Below, one piece after another: positions 36,100-48,700 of a stretch of 64,000 nt of DNA. How positions within the stretch are numbered: position 1 is the first letter of the stretch; the number at the start of each line of letters is the position of its first letter. Below the pieces are notes generated by a model. That model had not been told where the DNA came from and did not search any database. It was given only the letters and a program-made list of their open reading frames with translations. The DNA is taken from contig BSYO01000014.1 of the NCBI GenBank assembly GCA_033239525.1, positions 16,290,021-16,354,020 of the forward strand, written 5' to 3'. A program made the position numbers and the translations under genes. This stretch comes from Nepenthes gracilis. Taxonomy: Eukaryota; Streptophyta; Magnoliopsida; Caryophyllales; Nepenthaceae.

Positions 36100-38040
36100 G
36101 CCCGAATCGTCAAGCCTGGCTCAAGTTGTTCACCTAGAAGATTTTAAAATATAAAATTATTAAATATTTACCATAGTTTTGCATTCTTTAATTAGGAGAC
36201 CATCATCTCATTAATACATCGCAAAATAGCCAAAAAAATAAAATTATTAAAAATCAAGGGTCACGATAAAAAACAAATCACCAAACCTCTATCAAAATAT
36301 ATCTATTCTGTTACCAAATAAACTGATAGCAACTAATTTTTAGAATCATCTCTACCTGAAAGTTTCACAACAAATATAAATTTTTTATTAGCACTATATA
36401 TTTAACTCTAATTTGAAACTAATAAAATATAAGGGTGAGATAAAATACCAAACAAGTGATAATATTCACTAACATATAATAATAAATATTTTCAGTAAAT
36501 AATATCAAAATATAAAAATCACAACAATAATATAAAATTTAATAATAAATTTTATCTGAGAATGCATCTCTCGTTGTAATTATGACTCAAAGGTGATAAC
36601 ATGAATAGATTACACCAAACCCTCATATCATAAAGATAAAAGGATTCCGTAGAATACAGATTTTATCAATAACAGGTAAAAATTTTCTAGAGTTCAATAT
36701 CACAAGAATGATAGGAATTTCCTAAATTCGAATCAACATGGATTCAACAGAATCCAAATCTCACTAAATCTAACTCATGGATTCTAATAAATGCAATTCA
36801 TGAATTTTACTGAATCTTGAATTCAAAATGTATCAACAATAACGAGATATCATGATAAATTTTCTAAATTTTATTCTATTATTTTGAATCAAATGTTGCA
36901 TATATCTGCCCATGACAGTTGAATAGTACGATGTAGCTGACGCACGTAAATTTGACATATAATCAAATTCATGATTTACCGATACTCTACTTAATAAAAT
37001 ACAGACATCCCATTGATATGTATTCCCTCTACCCACATAAGGTATAGGAATAACCACAGTCTTTGCTCAGAAAGTACGAAATTATCTCAACAAATTTTTT
37101 AAAAAATGAAAATAATAATAATAAAATTAACTAACGTTATAGAGATAAATGAGTTATTATGATTAATAAACAAATTTTTAATGAGATCAATTAAAAAAAT
37201 TTAGTTTGGTCAATAAAATATATATTAGTGTAATTATTAATATGTTTACATCTATTTTTTTTTATTCATATAATTTTTAGTGGTGTCAATTGACCTCATT
37301 CTCTCTCTTTCTTATGTCTACTACAAAAATGATGGGAGGGGTTTTCTTATTGTTTAAAACAACTTTGCCTATGTTTAGATTGTTTTTTCATTTCTCGTCC
37401 CTCAACAGTAAATTGATTGCAATGTCTAGAGTTAATTAGGCATGAGATGTCAATACTTATATAGGAAAATGTTAAATTCACAAACTCATAGCATGATATG
37501 CCATTATCAAGATACTTAAAATCATATTGGTTAATGTGTAGATTGCAATTTGGGTCTAGGGTTACGTGTATCTCACCTTTCTCCATGCTCTTATAATCAT
37601 TTATAATCATAAAAATTACATTAAATTATAAACATCTATAAAATTTATGTTATTACTGATTAAAAATATTATAAGTCAAAAGATATCAAATTATGCCATA
37701 ATGTGGTGAATTATACTGTTTAATTTTGAAAAAAAGCACCATTATTGTAGAAAATATACACAGATAAAATTATTAGTACTATCATATATAATTGTATTTC
37801 ATTTAGGAGAAAATGGGACATTGAAAAGTATAATACATGTCAAGCTATAATTCTTCTCCCATATTTATCGGTCTCGTATTCATATTTATGAATGTTTGAA
37901 GATATCATTGGTGTACTTCAAAATTATAAAACGTTTATCAATACATCTCCTTCCAATGATCAAAAAATGATAGTTGCCAGATATGAGGCAAATGGTTCCT
38001 CGTAATATCTTAAGAGAAAATTTGTTGGATTTTAAGTCAT
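36100..38040. other. AT-rich intergenic DNA
   Basis: No recognisable gene or complete mobile element. Short open frames here lack family features. Confidence 0.45.
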
Positions 38041-38463
38041 TGTAATATTTTTGGACACCCGCTTGTAAATATTATCCGCTTTGTCACGCAGGCGCACGGT
38101 TTTGTTCCTGGTAGACGGCCTTTACCGTCCTCAAAACGTTTTCACAATGGAGAGGTATCCACACCCTTATAAAGTATGTTTAGTTCTCCCATCCAATCCG
38201 ATGTGGGATTTTATAGTTTACTCCCCTTGGGAGCCCAGCGTCCTCGCTGGTATACTGAACTCTAATTCTGACTCTGATACTATTTGTAACGTCCCCGGGT
38301 ACCCACTTGTAAATATTGTCTGCTTTGTCAAACAGGCGTACGGTTTTGTTCATGACAGACGGCCTTTACCATCTCAAAAACACGTTCACAAGGGAGAGGT
38401 ATTCACGCCATTATAAGACACGCTTCGTTCCCCCCTTCAATCCAATTTGGGACTCTGATACCT
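38041..38463 (-). mobile_element. TRIM copies (two LTRs, the second truncated)
   Basis: A full LTR (38041-38215) starts TGTAATA and carries the same CACCCGCTTGT, GACGGCC and CCCTTATAA blocks as the array at 33690. It is followed by a 69-bp internal segment ending TCTGATACTATT and a second LTR (from 38285) that stops at GGGAC, where it jumps directly to CTCTGATACC. Both LTRs are of the subtype seen in units 1 and 3 of the 33690 array. Confidence 0.75.
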
Positions 38464-38898
38464 GCCAGGCGTGTAGATACATCCTCTTTGACCGAATTTG
38501 ATCTTATGGTTTTGTCCTACCGCCGTGGCACGTCCGGGAGCCTCGGGGAATTCGTTGGGAGAAAATCTTGAGGCATCTGTATGGTTGAAGACGTCTGAAG
38601 TTCTCCCAAAGCCAAAGAGGACAATATCTCGCCACACTTCGCCGGCCGCTGCGCTACTCAGGGGGACACGTCTTGGGACTTGTGGGGGGTCACCGGAATA
38701 AAACCCTGTGGCCTATGTAGCCAGGAGGGATAATATTCACCATGCCGTGTGGCTGCTGCGGACTCTAATGGTTGAGAGATTGTGTGTTTCTCTGGTGGTT
38801 GCGTTTTGGGGGCGGTGGATGCCGTCTGCCAGGAATAAAATCGTGCGTATATGTGGTAAAATGGATAATATTCACAAGCAGGTGTTTGGGACGTTACA
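38464..38898 (+). mobile_element. Inverted TRIM LTR fragment and intervening sequence
   Basis: 38800-38898 is an inverted copy of the TRIM LTR end. On the minus strand it reads TGTAACGTCCCAAACACC and continues through GACGGC and CCCCAAAACGC. A second partial inverted block (GGATAATATTCAC-like) lies near 38728-38740. The 38464-38700 stretch between direct and inverted copies is moderately GC-rich and not recognised. No duplication was found around the whole 38041-38898 block. Confidence 0.55.
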
Positions 38899-40680
38899 CA
38901 CTATCTTGTAAGTTTTGCATTCAATAGACAAGCTATTTGGAGATTTACTTGATTTTACTCTGAGGATTCGTTTGAAAGAAAGATTCAAGTGGCTCAAGTG
39001 ATCGATGTCTGATGGATGCATGAAGGGGTGCTTATATGTGGATTTTAGTGGCTAGTGTGTCTAAAGAACGTTCATGCAGAGATAGTTTTATTTGTGGTGT
39101 TCGAACGTTAATTCCTAGTCTTCAAACACAGGCTTCCTGCTCTTGTTTGAATTACGATCAGCATTTGAATGCCAACTTTAAACATTTGAATACCAATTAC
39201 TAGCATTCAAATGCCAAAAAAAATGTTTTTTAAGAGTAGTTGCTCATTTTTTAGAGGAAGATGTGTATGTTAATCATCAGAGAGAGTTTTCTTAAAGAGA
39301 AAAGTTAGGGATTGAGACTGTGAATTTATTTAAACTTTTTTAAGCGCATAATTGTGAGTGAAAAGTAAGAAGAGTAGGAGGAGATTTTACTATTTTTTAG
39401 ACTTTTAAACACTTTTTTCTGTAAAATTTTTTTTTTCTATTATTATTTGTTAATTGGTTTATCTAAAATTATGGTAAATCTGATGATAATTTTGAGAGGA
39501 ATTGACTGTGAAAAAACTCATATATTATAGTGAACATTGTTTCTTTTGTAATTTTTTTATTGAGAAAGATTTTAATTTGTAAAATTATGTTTCTTTTGTT
39601 TCATGATTTATTTTTTATGAATGTGTGATATCATTTAGCCTCTTTTTAAAATTTAAATAAGGGGTTTTGGTAATTGATCTTGAATGTGACAAAATTTAGT
39701 AGTTTGATCTTAACAAGAAGGATATTTATATAACTAAAAATCTGTCATATTTCTATTTTATAAATACAGAATTATCAATTATTTATTATCAATAATATGA
39801 GAAATTCTTCTTAAAATAATGATGGTAGTTTATTTAGATTTGATTGAATGAAATCTTAATAACATTTTATTTATCATTGATATACAATTTTATAAATTTA
39901 TTATAAGCGAAAATAATGATGAATAAAAAAATTTAAACTTAAAAAATGATAAATAAGAATTTGTATAAGCAATTGAATACGAGCAAAGTGTATTTTTGTA
40001 CAAGAACAAATGCTTGCTATGTCATATTTCATATATGACATGCATATACTTTGGAGGGGTAATGTAAATTTATATATTACATACATATACTTTTATATTT
40101 CATTAGTTGAATGAGTTTCATAAATTAATTATACAAAACTTAGGAAGGGTAATGTAAATTTATGTTATGAAATTTATAAATGAATGAGTTTTGGCATATA
40201 TATATATATAGTAAATACAACCATTAAAAAATTTAGCAAACTTATGTTATGAAATTCTATATTTTATGACAAATATAAATTAATGAAATTACATAGTATA
40301 ATTTTTATAATTTCATCAAATAAATAAAAATAGTAAATATCATTGTATTCTTAGAAAAAAAATCCAACCCAGATGCTTTTAGCTACCATAATATAAGCTC
40401 GGTTTGAAACTCTAAAAATCTTATTTCTAACATATCATAATAGATCACAAGATGTAAAAAAAAATTACATAACAAGGTGAGACACAACATATTAAAATTG
40501 ATATTTGGCATTCCACATTGTATAAAAAAAAGCTTGATCTGTATTATAATAAAGCTTAAATATCTACATGATAAGAGTTATTTTATGAGAAAATTTAGAA
40601 ATAATAAAATCATATGGATATAGTCCCATGCCTTTAGTTTAAAACGGATAATATGTTATCATGTGGACTCGATCGTTATA
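38899..40680. other. AT-rich intergenic DNA
   Basis: No gene recognised. A (TA)n run lies near 40197-40209. Confidence 0.4.
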
Positions 40681-41014
40681 TAATGGTATTAGAGATAATT
40701 TCAACCGAAAGTGTGTGGATAAGAGCCAGAGCAGTCATTAGCCATGCCATACACAACAAATACGTTGTTTATTAAGCAGAGTGGATTATGTGAGTTAGTA
40801 TTTAAAATCTTAAAATACTTAGAAAAGGATAATAGTTCTATATTATATAATGGTATCAGAGATAATCTTAACTGAAAGTGCGTGGATATGAGCTAGAGCA
40901 GTCATTAGCCATGTCACACACAACAAATACGTTGTTTATTAAGTGGAGTGGATTATGTAAGTTGGTATTTGAAATTTCAAAATGCCTAGAAAAAGATAAT
41001 AGTCTTATATTGTA
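40681..41014 (+). repeat. 167-bp tandem duplication with TGGTATCAGAG primer-site motif (TRIM-like)
   Basis: Two copies (40681-40847 and 40848-41014) each begin TAATGGTATYAGAGATAAT, which contains the initiator-Met tRNA primer-site motif TGGTATCAGAG. They continue with shared AGCAGTCATTAGCCATG and ACAACAAATACGTTG blocks. Sequences just before and after look alike (AGCTTAAATATCTACAT and AGATTTAAAAATCTCTA), as if flanking LTR remnants. I read it as a degenerate TRIM with a duplicated internal segment. Confidence 0.55.
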
Positions 41015-41820
41015 GTAAGATTTAAAAATCTCTATAATAATAAATTTTTTTAAATATAAAAAAATAAAAATAAATAAATAAATAAATATGATCAATTTTA
41101 AAAAATAAATAATATACTATTATATAAATTCAACTGCTACACAATATTCTCTCCTAGTAACCTCCAGGCCATTGTGGTCATAAGCCTTGTCTCAAGGCTT
41201 GGCCGACATGCCAGCCTTCTATTGAGAGTAACAGTTAGAAAATATTTTCTTAATAAAAGTTATAATTTTAAAATTATTTTTAGATTAAGAATTTATCTAT
41301 TTTGGAACGTGGCTCTTTAAACTAAGGATTTGAGGGACGTTTTATTTTTAACCTAAAAGTTTTTTTAATTATATATATTTATAATATTTACTATATCGTA
41401 TTAAAATAAATGTTACTGTAATATTAATATAATTATTATTAATTACTTAATTTGTTATGAAAATGTTATTCTTTAATTTCAAATTAATCTATGATACTTT
41501 TAATTTTAAGTCTCATCAAAAATAATTTAAAAACTAATTAAATTGGAAAAATAATATCATTTACTTTATTTATTTATAACTTACTTATTATGCAAAAAAT
41601 ATATTTAAATTTAAAAATTAAAATACAATTAAAAAAATAAATTATAAATAAATTTTATATAGAGACTGGATAAATATTAATTTTGATTGCAGCCAAAGCA
41701 AAAGCGGGGGTCAATGGACGGCATTCTAGTTGAGGCGCGTGTACTTCAGACGCGTTAGGATTAGGCTGTAAGTGGAAGACCGGCGGCAATAATGTATCGG
41801 CTGTCGCATTAACAGTGGCC
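41015..41820. other. AT-rich region and distal promoter of the phosphatase gene
   Basis: AT-rich to about 41690, then moderate GC content (41690-41820) leading into the phosphatase core promoter. No gene recognised. Confidence 0.4.
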
Positions 41821-41821
41821 T

Positions 41822-42680
41822 GTCTTTTATAGGATTTGACTTGCTTTAAAGGGGGTCTCTCTCTGTTTTCATTTCAATCCCACTCCCTCTCTGGCTTCGT
41901 TGCTTCGGTTCATCTTCTTCCTTCGTCACCTGCAAATTTAAGAATTCACGGAGTATTTAAAGGGGAAAGATCAGAGTTGAGAAAGGCCATAACCCTTTTA
42001 TGCAGATTGATGATTTGATAGATAGATCTATAGATCTTGTGATTTTCAGCACCACATGTATTGTTCAATTACTTTCAGATCTCCTTCTAATGTTCGGTCA
42101 CTGATCAGAACGTATCGACTTGTAGCATAATCACACTGTGAGTTCTTTCCTCCTTGATTTACCTTTTTTTTTTGTCCAGTAATTTTTTATTTAGTCATCC
42201 AAATGTTTGGTTTTTTTTTTTTGGTATTATTTGCATACAGGGTGTAGGGTTTATTATTTAGTTTAATTAATTTCCCAGTTCTGGATCGTGCACTGTACGG
42301 CCGTTCATTAGGTAGGACGTGAAGGTGAATTTGTTTAGTGTTGGCATAAACATGTTATTGTTCTGGCTAATTTTGTGGGCGTACTGTAAATGGGTTTTTG
42401 TTGTTTGGATAATTTAGATTAAAGTTTGTGTAGATTTTACATTTCAAGTATTGTTGTTCGCATCTAACGTTGTTTTCAGTGGTTGACTGCGCATTCTTTT
42501 TACTTTGCTTTGTTCTTTTACTTATTACTGAATCCAATCTACTATAATTGTGGTTTCTTAGCTGAGTTGTGTTTTCTATGGCCTATAGTGGAGTAAGCCG
42601 GTTGTGTTATTCGTTAGAGTGCTAGTTAGCATCCAATTGGAATGTCGAGGAATCAAAGGCTGGCCTGGGTGAAATGAGGG
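41822..42680 (+). promoter_or_regulatory. Core promoter and 5' UTR (with likely intron) of the phosphatase gene
   Basis: CTTTTATAGG (41824-41833) is a TATA-like element, followed by a CT-rich start region (TCTCTCTCTGTTTTCATTTC). Between here and the ATG lies a plausible 5'-UTR intron: donor GTGAGTTC at 42138 and acceptors at TTGTTTTCAG (42479) or GCTAGTTAG (42629). A leader intron is common in this phosphatase clade. The exact transcription start and acceptor cannot be fixed without transcripts. Confidence 0.5.
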
Positions 42681-42796
42681 ATGCTATCAAAGCTGATATC
42701 ATTTTTAAAGGCTTGTTGGTGGCCATCATCAAATTCGGATGCAGCTGGCCGGCAAGACGGGCTCCTTTGGTACCAGGATATCGGGCAGCATATTAA
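42674..42796 (+). promoter_or_regulatory. Upstream ATG overlapping the phosphatase start
   Basis: An ATG at 42674, seven bases before the main ATG and out of frame, opens a 40-codon frame that ends at TAA 42794-42796 inside exon 1. Both ATGs have G at -3. If the upstream one is used, it would lower translation of the phosphatase unless ribosomes scan past it. Confidence 0.4.
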
Positions 42797-45700
42797 TGGG
42801 GAGTTCTCGATGGCTGTTGTTCAGGCTAACAATTTGCTGGAAGATCAAAGCCAGATAGAATCTGGCTGTTTAAGCTTGCTTGATTCTGGTCCGTATGGAA
42901 CATTTGTTGGAATTTATGATGGCCATGGTGGCCCTGAGACATCTCGATACATCAATGACAACCTCTTCCAGAACCTGAAGAGTAAGTATCCTGAGCATAC
43001 ATGTGTTTTTAGCAGTTTAGGTAATAATTTTTTGTGGTGGTTACTATCAAACAACAAAATCAAACTTTGTGATCCTGTTTTTGATTTGATGATTCTGTTA
43101 AATTTTGTGCTTTTCAGAGTATGCTGCCGAACAACTATCCATGTCAGTTGATGTGATACGAAAAGCTTTTCAAGCCACTGAAGAGGGTTTTTTTTCTCTC
43201 GTTGCTAAGCAGTGGCCCATGAATCCTCAGATTGCTGCTGTTGGATCTTGCTGTTTAGTCGGCGTGATATGTGGTGGCACCCTTTACATCGCAAATCTTG
43301 GTGATTCCCGAGCTGTTCTGGGAAGGGCTGTCAAATCAACTGGAGAGGTTTTTGCCAGTCAGCTGTCAGCAGAACATAATGTTTCCATTGAATCTGTGAG
43401 ACAGGAGATGTATTCTATGCATCCGGATGACTCACAGATTGTTGTTCTAAAGCATAATGTCTGGCGTGTGAAGGGAATAATACAAGTAAGATTTTCGCAT
43501 GATCAATGAAGTTTTTCTCTCTATCAATTTGATTCTTTTCCCTACTTTATGTTCTTGGCATGATCGGTGATATAATTTCTTTCTGTTAATTCATTTCCAT
43601 TCTGTTATGTATTCCTATGTTTTTCCACTTTCGCAAGTGTGATTTTGATGATTTGGATATGATGGGTTGAAAAGGTTGCGACGATATGCTGTTGCCAATT
43701 TCTTTGATTTTGGGTATACTTCAATCAGTGATCCCAGAAAGGAGTATGGGGCTTTTATACAATGTCAGATTGAGTGTTCATACTTATCCCCTAACTCCCT
43801 AGTCCCTCTCTCTAAGTATTTATGCCCTACCCATCTGCTGATTGGGTTGAGTGTCATTTTCTTTCTATGCTTTCTTTGGCATACTGGGCAGCACAAGAGT
43901 CCTATACCTTTTTTTTTTTGGTAGCTTCAAGTGCTATAAAATTAAAATCGCAGTCAATATCTTTACTGCAGCTTTGTTGCAACCATTTCGAAGTAAAATC
44001 AAAATTATTGTTTATCAGTTGAAGGGTTGGTTTTTTAGGTGAGTGGGCATTACCATGTAGGCAATTTAGAAAAAAACTTTTTTCAAAAAAATTATTAAAA
44101 TTGCTTGCTCACTTTGCCATCTGCTTTAAGCTGTTCTAATCAAGTTGTAATATGACGTCATTGACCCTTCTTCCCCTCTTCAACCAAAAAATCCTCCTGT
44201 ATAAATGGTCATAAGGAAAACTCCAGTTAATTTTACTCTTTTTTATTTTTAATAGCCACTCTTGGTCACAGTTCTGCTTTATGCTTTGTTGATGTTAGGT
44301 TACTTCTTGGACCAAGTTTGGCTGAGGTTTACCCATTGTATGCACTATGGCTTACATAACTTGGAAGTCCATTCCTTTGTGAAATATTGGATTTTTTTTG
44401 TCCTCCTCAATTGGTTGAGTACTTTCCTTGATTTGCTTTACTCTCCTCAGTTAACTTTAGTTTGGTTCTATCTGGATGAAAATAACAGGGAGGCTGTTAT
44501 CAATTTTGTGCTGACTTGATTTTCTGGTCATTTTGGCATCGTAACTAACTTAGTTTACTTCGCGCCGGGGGGGGGGGGGTAGTTCTATTAAAGTCCTTTT
44601 ATTGGAAAAAAATTAAATTTTTTTCTAAATTTAAGTTTTGCATGGTTGGATAAGATTTTTTTTTTTTAATTTTTGGGGATGAGCTATATTTGGATGTTAT
44701 ACTGCCCATGTCTGTTGAATTTTCAGTTTGCAGTAGTGGTTTTGACAACTCTACTGGCTTAGGCCGTAGGGCTCGCTTATGAAAACTCTTCAGTGGTAAA
44801 ATGTATGTTTCTTTTTGTGATTCTCATTCGCCAGAATCCTGAAATAGCAGATATGCCACATCAGCTGCTCCTAGTCCACTTCATTGGCTCTCTTGCGTGT
44901 CAACGGTCAATTATGTCTGACAGAAGGCCTTTGACAAACCAAGATCAGAAGTATAACTCGGACTATAGCAGAGCAGTTGAGTAATGAAAATATGGAATGA
45001 AAAGCTAGAACAATGTATCTCTTCTCCACTCCTCCAACATCTTCTTGTTGTTTTGGATCTTGTTAAACAATCTAGTTAACCGCATAATTTTCTCCCCTGT
45101 AAGTTTCAAAGCCTCTTTGGGATACCATTTGGTTCAACTACCTTGCTAATCTTCATCATCATCAATTTTTCTTTAACGTCGTCCCTTTTGATATTTCGAT
45201 ATCTTAATAATAAGAGCACTTTATGTTTACCTTATAGTCACTGATCTTCGTTAATACATTAACATAATGATGCAGGGAAGGGGAAAGTAGGGGAGGGGAA
45301 GAAGAAGAAACTGAGAAAAGAGGAAAAAGTAGGACTAGAGAAAAGAGAAGTAGAGATCAAGAAAGAGAAGGAACCAGAGAGAAGAAAAGTAGAGAGATCA
45401 AGAGAAAGAGAAGGAAATCACAATACTTAATATTTCATTCAATTCATCAAGTGTACTTAAACAATAGAGTTTAGGGTTCTTATATAGAGAAACTTTAATC
45501 TTAGGATAATTTGAAAACAAATATAATTGCCTAACTAAATATAATATAATTTTATAAAATAAAAAAAAAATTTTGCAAATAAAATAAAACTAAACGAAAT
45601 GAAATCTTTTCTAACTGCAAATAAAATAAAATCAAATAAAAATCTTTTTTAATTGCAAATAAAATAAAATAAAATCAAATAAATTTTTTTCTAATCAAGT

Positions 45701-48700
45701 AAAAGTAAATCTCTTCTAATTTGAAATATTTTCGATGTTCACGTCAATTTTCCTCAGGTAGTTGGGACTCGACCCTGTCGAGTAAAAATTTTCATTGTCA
45801 ATTCTTCAACCATAAGTTGAGTGGCTACGCAATCTTCTGCCAATGTTGGTAGGTACGTGTGAGTGGGGGCTAAAATCTAATTGAGCCACCAACTTTCCGG
45901 AGTGAAAAAGACCTGAGTTTGGAGATGAGCAATCCTGTTAACTCTAATAGAATTCTTAAATTATTGGGTCAAACTGTTGGTGCATCTCTCTAGAAATCCA
46001 AGTAGTTTTAGACTCTGGTCGGCCAATCTAATTAATAAGGAAGCGCTAAACCGCTTCATTACTAGAAAATATAATTTGCTAATCTAGAATAATATTATTT
46101 TTATCGTTGTGTGCCAAGAGGGTGAAGTGTTGTGTAGGTATGGGGTGGACATGCAATATGTGGCTCATTTGGGGGCACGTTAAAGGGATTAATCGGTGGT
46201 TTAAAACTACTTTTATAAGCAAGTAAATTTTGAATATAGAAAGTATTATGAAAACCAAAAGGAAATGAAATATCAAGGAAATATACATTTGATCCTAACT
46301 GCTATAAAATCTTAAATGAACTTGCATTACGGGTCTGCAATTTAGAAACGGGCCCATGTAGGCATCTCTTTGGCCTGATTCGAATCATAATAAAACCTCC
46401 AACATGAAATGCAATATGCCTTTTATGCATATTAGTTCAAAATTTATATGAGGCATTAATTATTTTCAATTGTTTATTAATCCCGATGTGTAAGTTATGA
46501 AGATATTATACAAATATTTTGGCCGTTATGGACACACTAACATGTGGGGACGTCAGAATAAGGTCTAATAGATTTCGGGAATTGTAACCATACCCAATTA
46601 AGAATGGAAAGACACCTTGAAAGTTTCGGAGGACTTGATGGGCTTTATTAGGAATCAATATGAAAGAATTTAAAAAGGCTTCGAGAATGATGACAGTAAA
46701 TACAATAGACTTGTTGATAGCTACACGTTCAAATGTTGTGGGACTAATAATATGTAATCATTTTATCTTTACCATAATCCTTTTTTTATTAAGATTTATC
46801 GATTTTGGGGGTGACGGATAGATGTGAATTTTCTTTCCCTTGTGAACTAAAGAACATGAATTAGAATGACCATTGATTGTGACATCCAAGTTGTATAGCC
46901 AAGGACGCTTGAGAACGACATGACCTACGTTCATTGGTATAACGCCACACTAAATATGATCTTTGTACTTTAAGAATTGAATGGGTACAAGACAACGTTC
47001 TTTGACGGGTATAGAAGATGTGCCAATCCACGTAACGCTATATGGATTAGGTTGTAGGACAACTTTTAATCCCAAACGAGAAATACTGTTAGCTGAGATT
47101 GCATTGATACAACTACTGTTATCTGCGAGAATCTTGCAAGTCTTTTTATTCACTTTGATATAAGTGTAAGGATAGTATGACGACGCCAATCATCAGTCAT
47201 TTTGGATTGTGTCAAAGTGTATCGTACAATGCTCAGAAATGGCTTTTAGGGAGGTACGGACGAATTGGAGTCTAGGCTAGAGGAGTTAGTTTTGATACAA
47301 CTCACAAATGTGTCAATGTTATTACCATCTAAGTCATTAATCTCCTCTACTTTGAGTTCATATATTTGTTCTTTTATTTGGATATTTGGAAGATATATGT
47401 CTAAAATCTTTACAATTGAAACACTATAATTGAGAATTTTTGCTCGGGATTTCAACACCATTTTCTTAGACTTCCCTTGTAGGGGAAATGGTGGATAGAG
47501 GGGGTCCTAAGATAAACTTAGAATTTGTAGTTGGAGCATGACATGCTGATTGATGATACGGTGTCCTGATAACTAATTCAAAATCTCGGATCAAATTATA
47601 TGCATGATCCAAAGTGGTAACTCCACGGAGGACAAGTTCTCTTCTGAGGTTCTCATGTAGTTATTGCCGAAACTTACTTAATGTCATAGCCTCATCCTCA
47701 ATGATGTAACATCATATCCAAAAATCATCAAAATGAGTCACATATTCAGTTACAGATCGATTAGCTTGTCGAAGAGCATTCTATTGGTCTAGTAAGTTAC
47801 TATAGGAGTGGGTAAATATTTTTCTTGAAGGCATCGTTTCATTTCAACCTAACTCCTGACAGGCGTGGCTTAATGCCTAACAATGAGATCCTCAACACTT
47901 TTCCAAAATAATTGAATATTTTCAGTCAACTGGAGGTAAGCAAATTGAACTCTTCTATTTTTTGACACGCCATATCATTCAAAGAAACGATCTATGTTTC
48001 AGACCCATTGAGTACAAACTCGAGGGTCTAAGCAGCCGTCAAAAGTAGGGGTGTTCAATTTGATATTTTTAAAGGGTATTCGTTCGGATCCCGATTTTAC
48101 TCATAGTGTCGGGGCCTAAAATCGCATCTACGAGGTGCTTGACTGTCTTGTCCTCGCTGATGAGTTCTATTACATCAGAATTGTCAGTATCTGATGAGGC
48201 AAACCCTATTCTAAAGTGGCAACTTGATTTGTGAGATCCAAATTTGTCTGTCGAGTAGTGGCCAGATTAGTTTAAATGGCAATCATGTGGTCCTGCAATT
48301 ATTATTAATTGAAAACTAACGGCTAACTGTTGACTTGGAGTTTCAAACCGATTAGAGTTCATGATTAGGTCTGAGGTGTTATGGAAAATAATGCGACTAT
48401 TTCGCAAGTATATACAATACCAATATGACTGATGGGGTTGAGATTAATAAACAATTAAGACAATCCAAGTTAAATTTGCTCATTTTTTATTGCTTTTTTT
48501 TTGCTCTTTTTTTTTTTTCTACGCCTCTGTTTTCTCTGCCCTTTTTCTTTTAGTTGAGTTGGGCCTCAAAGCCCACACACACGTCTCGGCACGTAGTGGT
48601 GCTCAGTACGTGTGCTCTTGTTTAGGCGGTGACAGTGATGAACGTTGCGGAGACAGCGACGGCAATGAAGCAGAAGACGAAGGTGAAAACAAAGGCGAAA

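Larger units (their letters stand above)
29360..36100 (+). mobile_element. Decayed Ty1/Copia retrotransposon with nested insertions
   Basis: Broken plus-strand frames give the Copia order. Gag (29720-30150) reads VTNLFTVKNYSMWF and SLWDEFLIYDQISSC. Integrase core pieces include KILKSDNGIKSQM (31600), a TPQQNG-like STTT/QQHEIIE block (32745) and KTPYELLIGIKSDYKHLRVF (32850). RT includes NTWIITNLPPEKEVIG (33450) and QLDVSNTFLYKDFDEEIYM (34585). RNase H and the C-terminus follow (YRIRLSHFQRQD-like at 35600 and KYHLANIFTRA at 35680). CT-rich sequences near 29480-29540 and 36010-36080 resemble each other and may be parts of decayed LTRs. Many stops and frameshifts show it is inactive. A solo LTR and a TRIM array split integrase and RT. 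Confidence 0.82.

Noticed and set aside
47246..47461. Apparent host gene at 47.2-47.5 kb on the minus strand
   Set aside because: The peptide lies in frame order between zinc knuckle and retropepsin of the Gypsy element, so it is element code.
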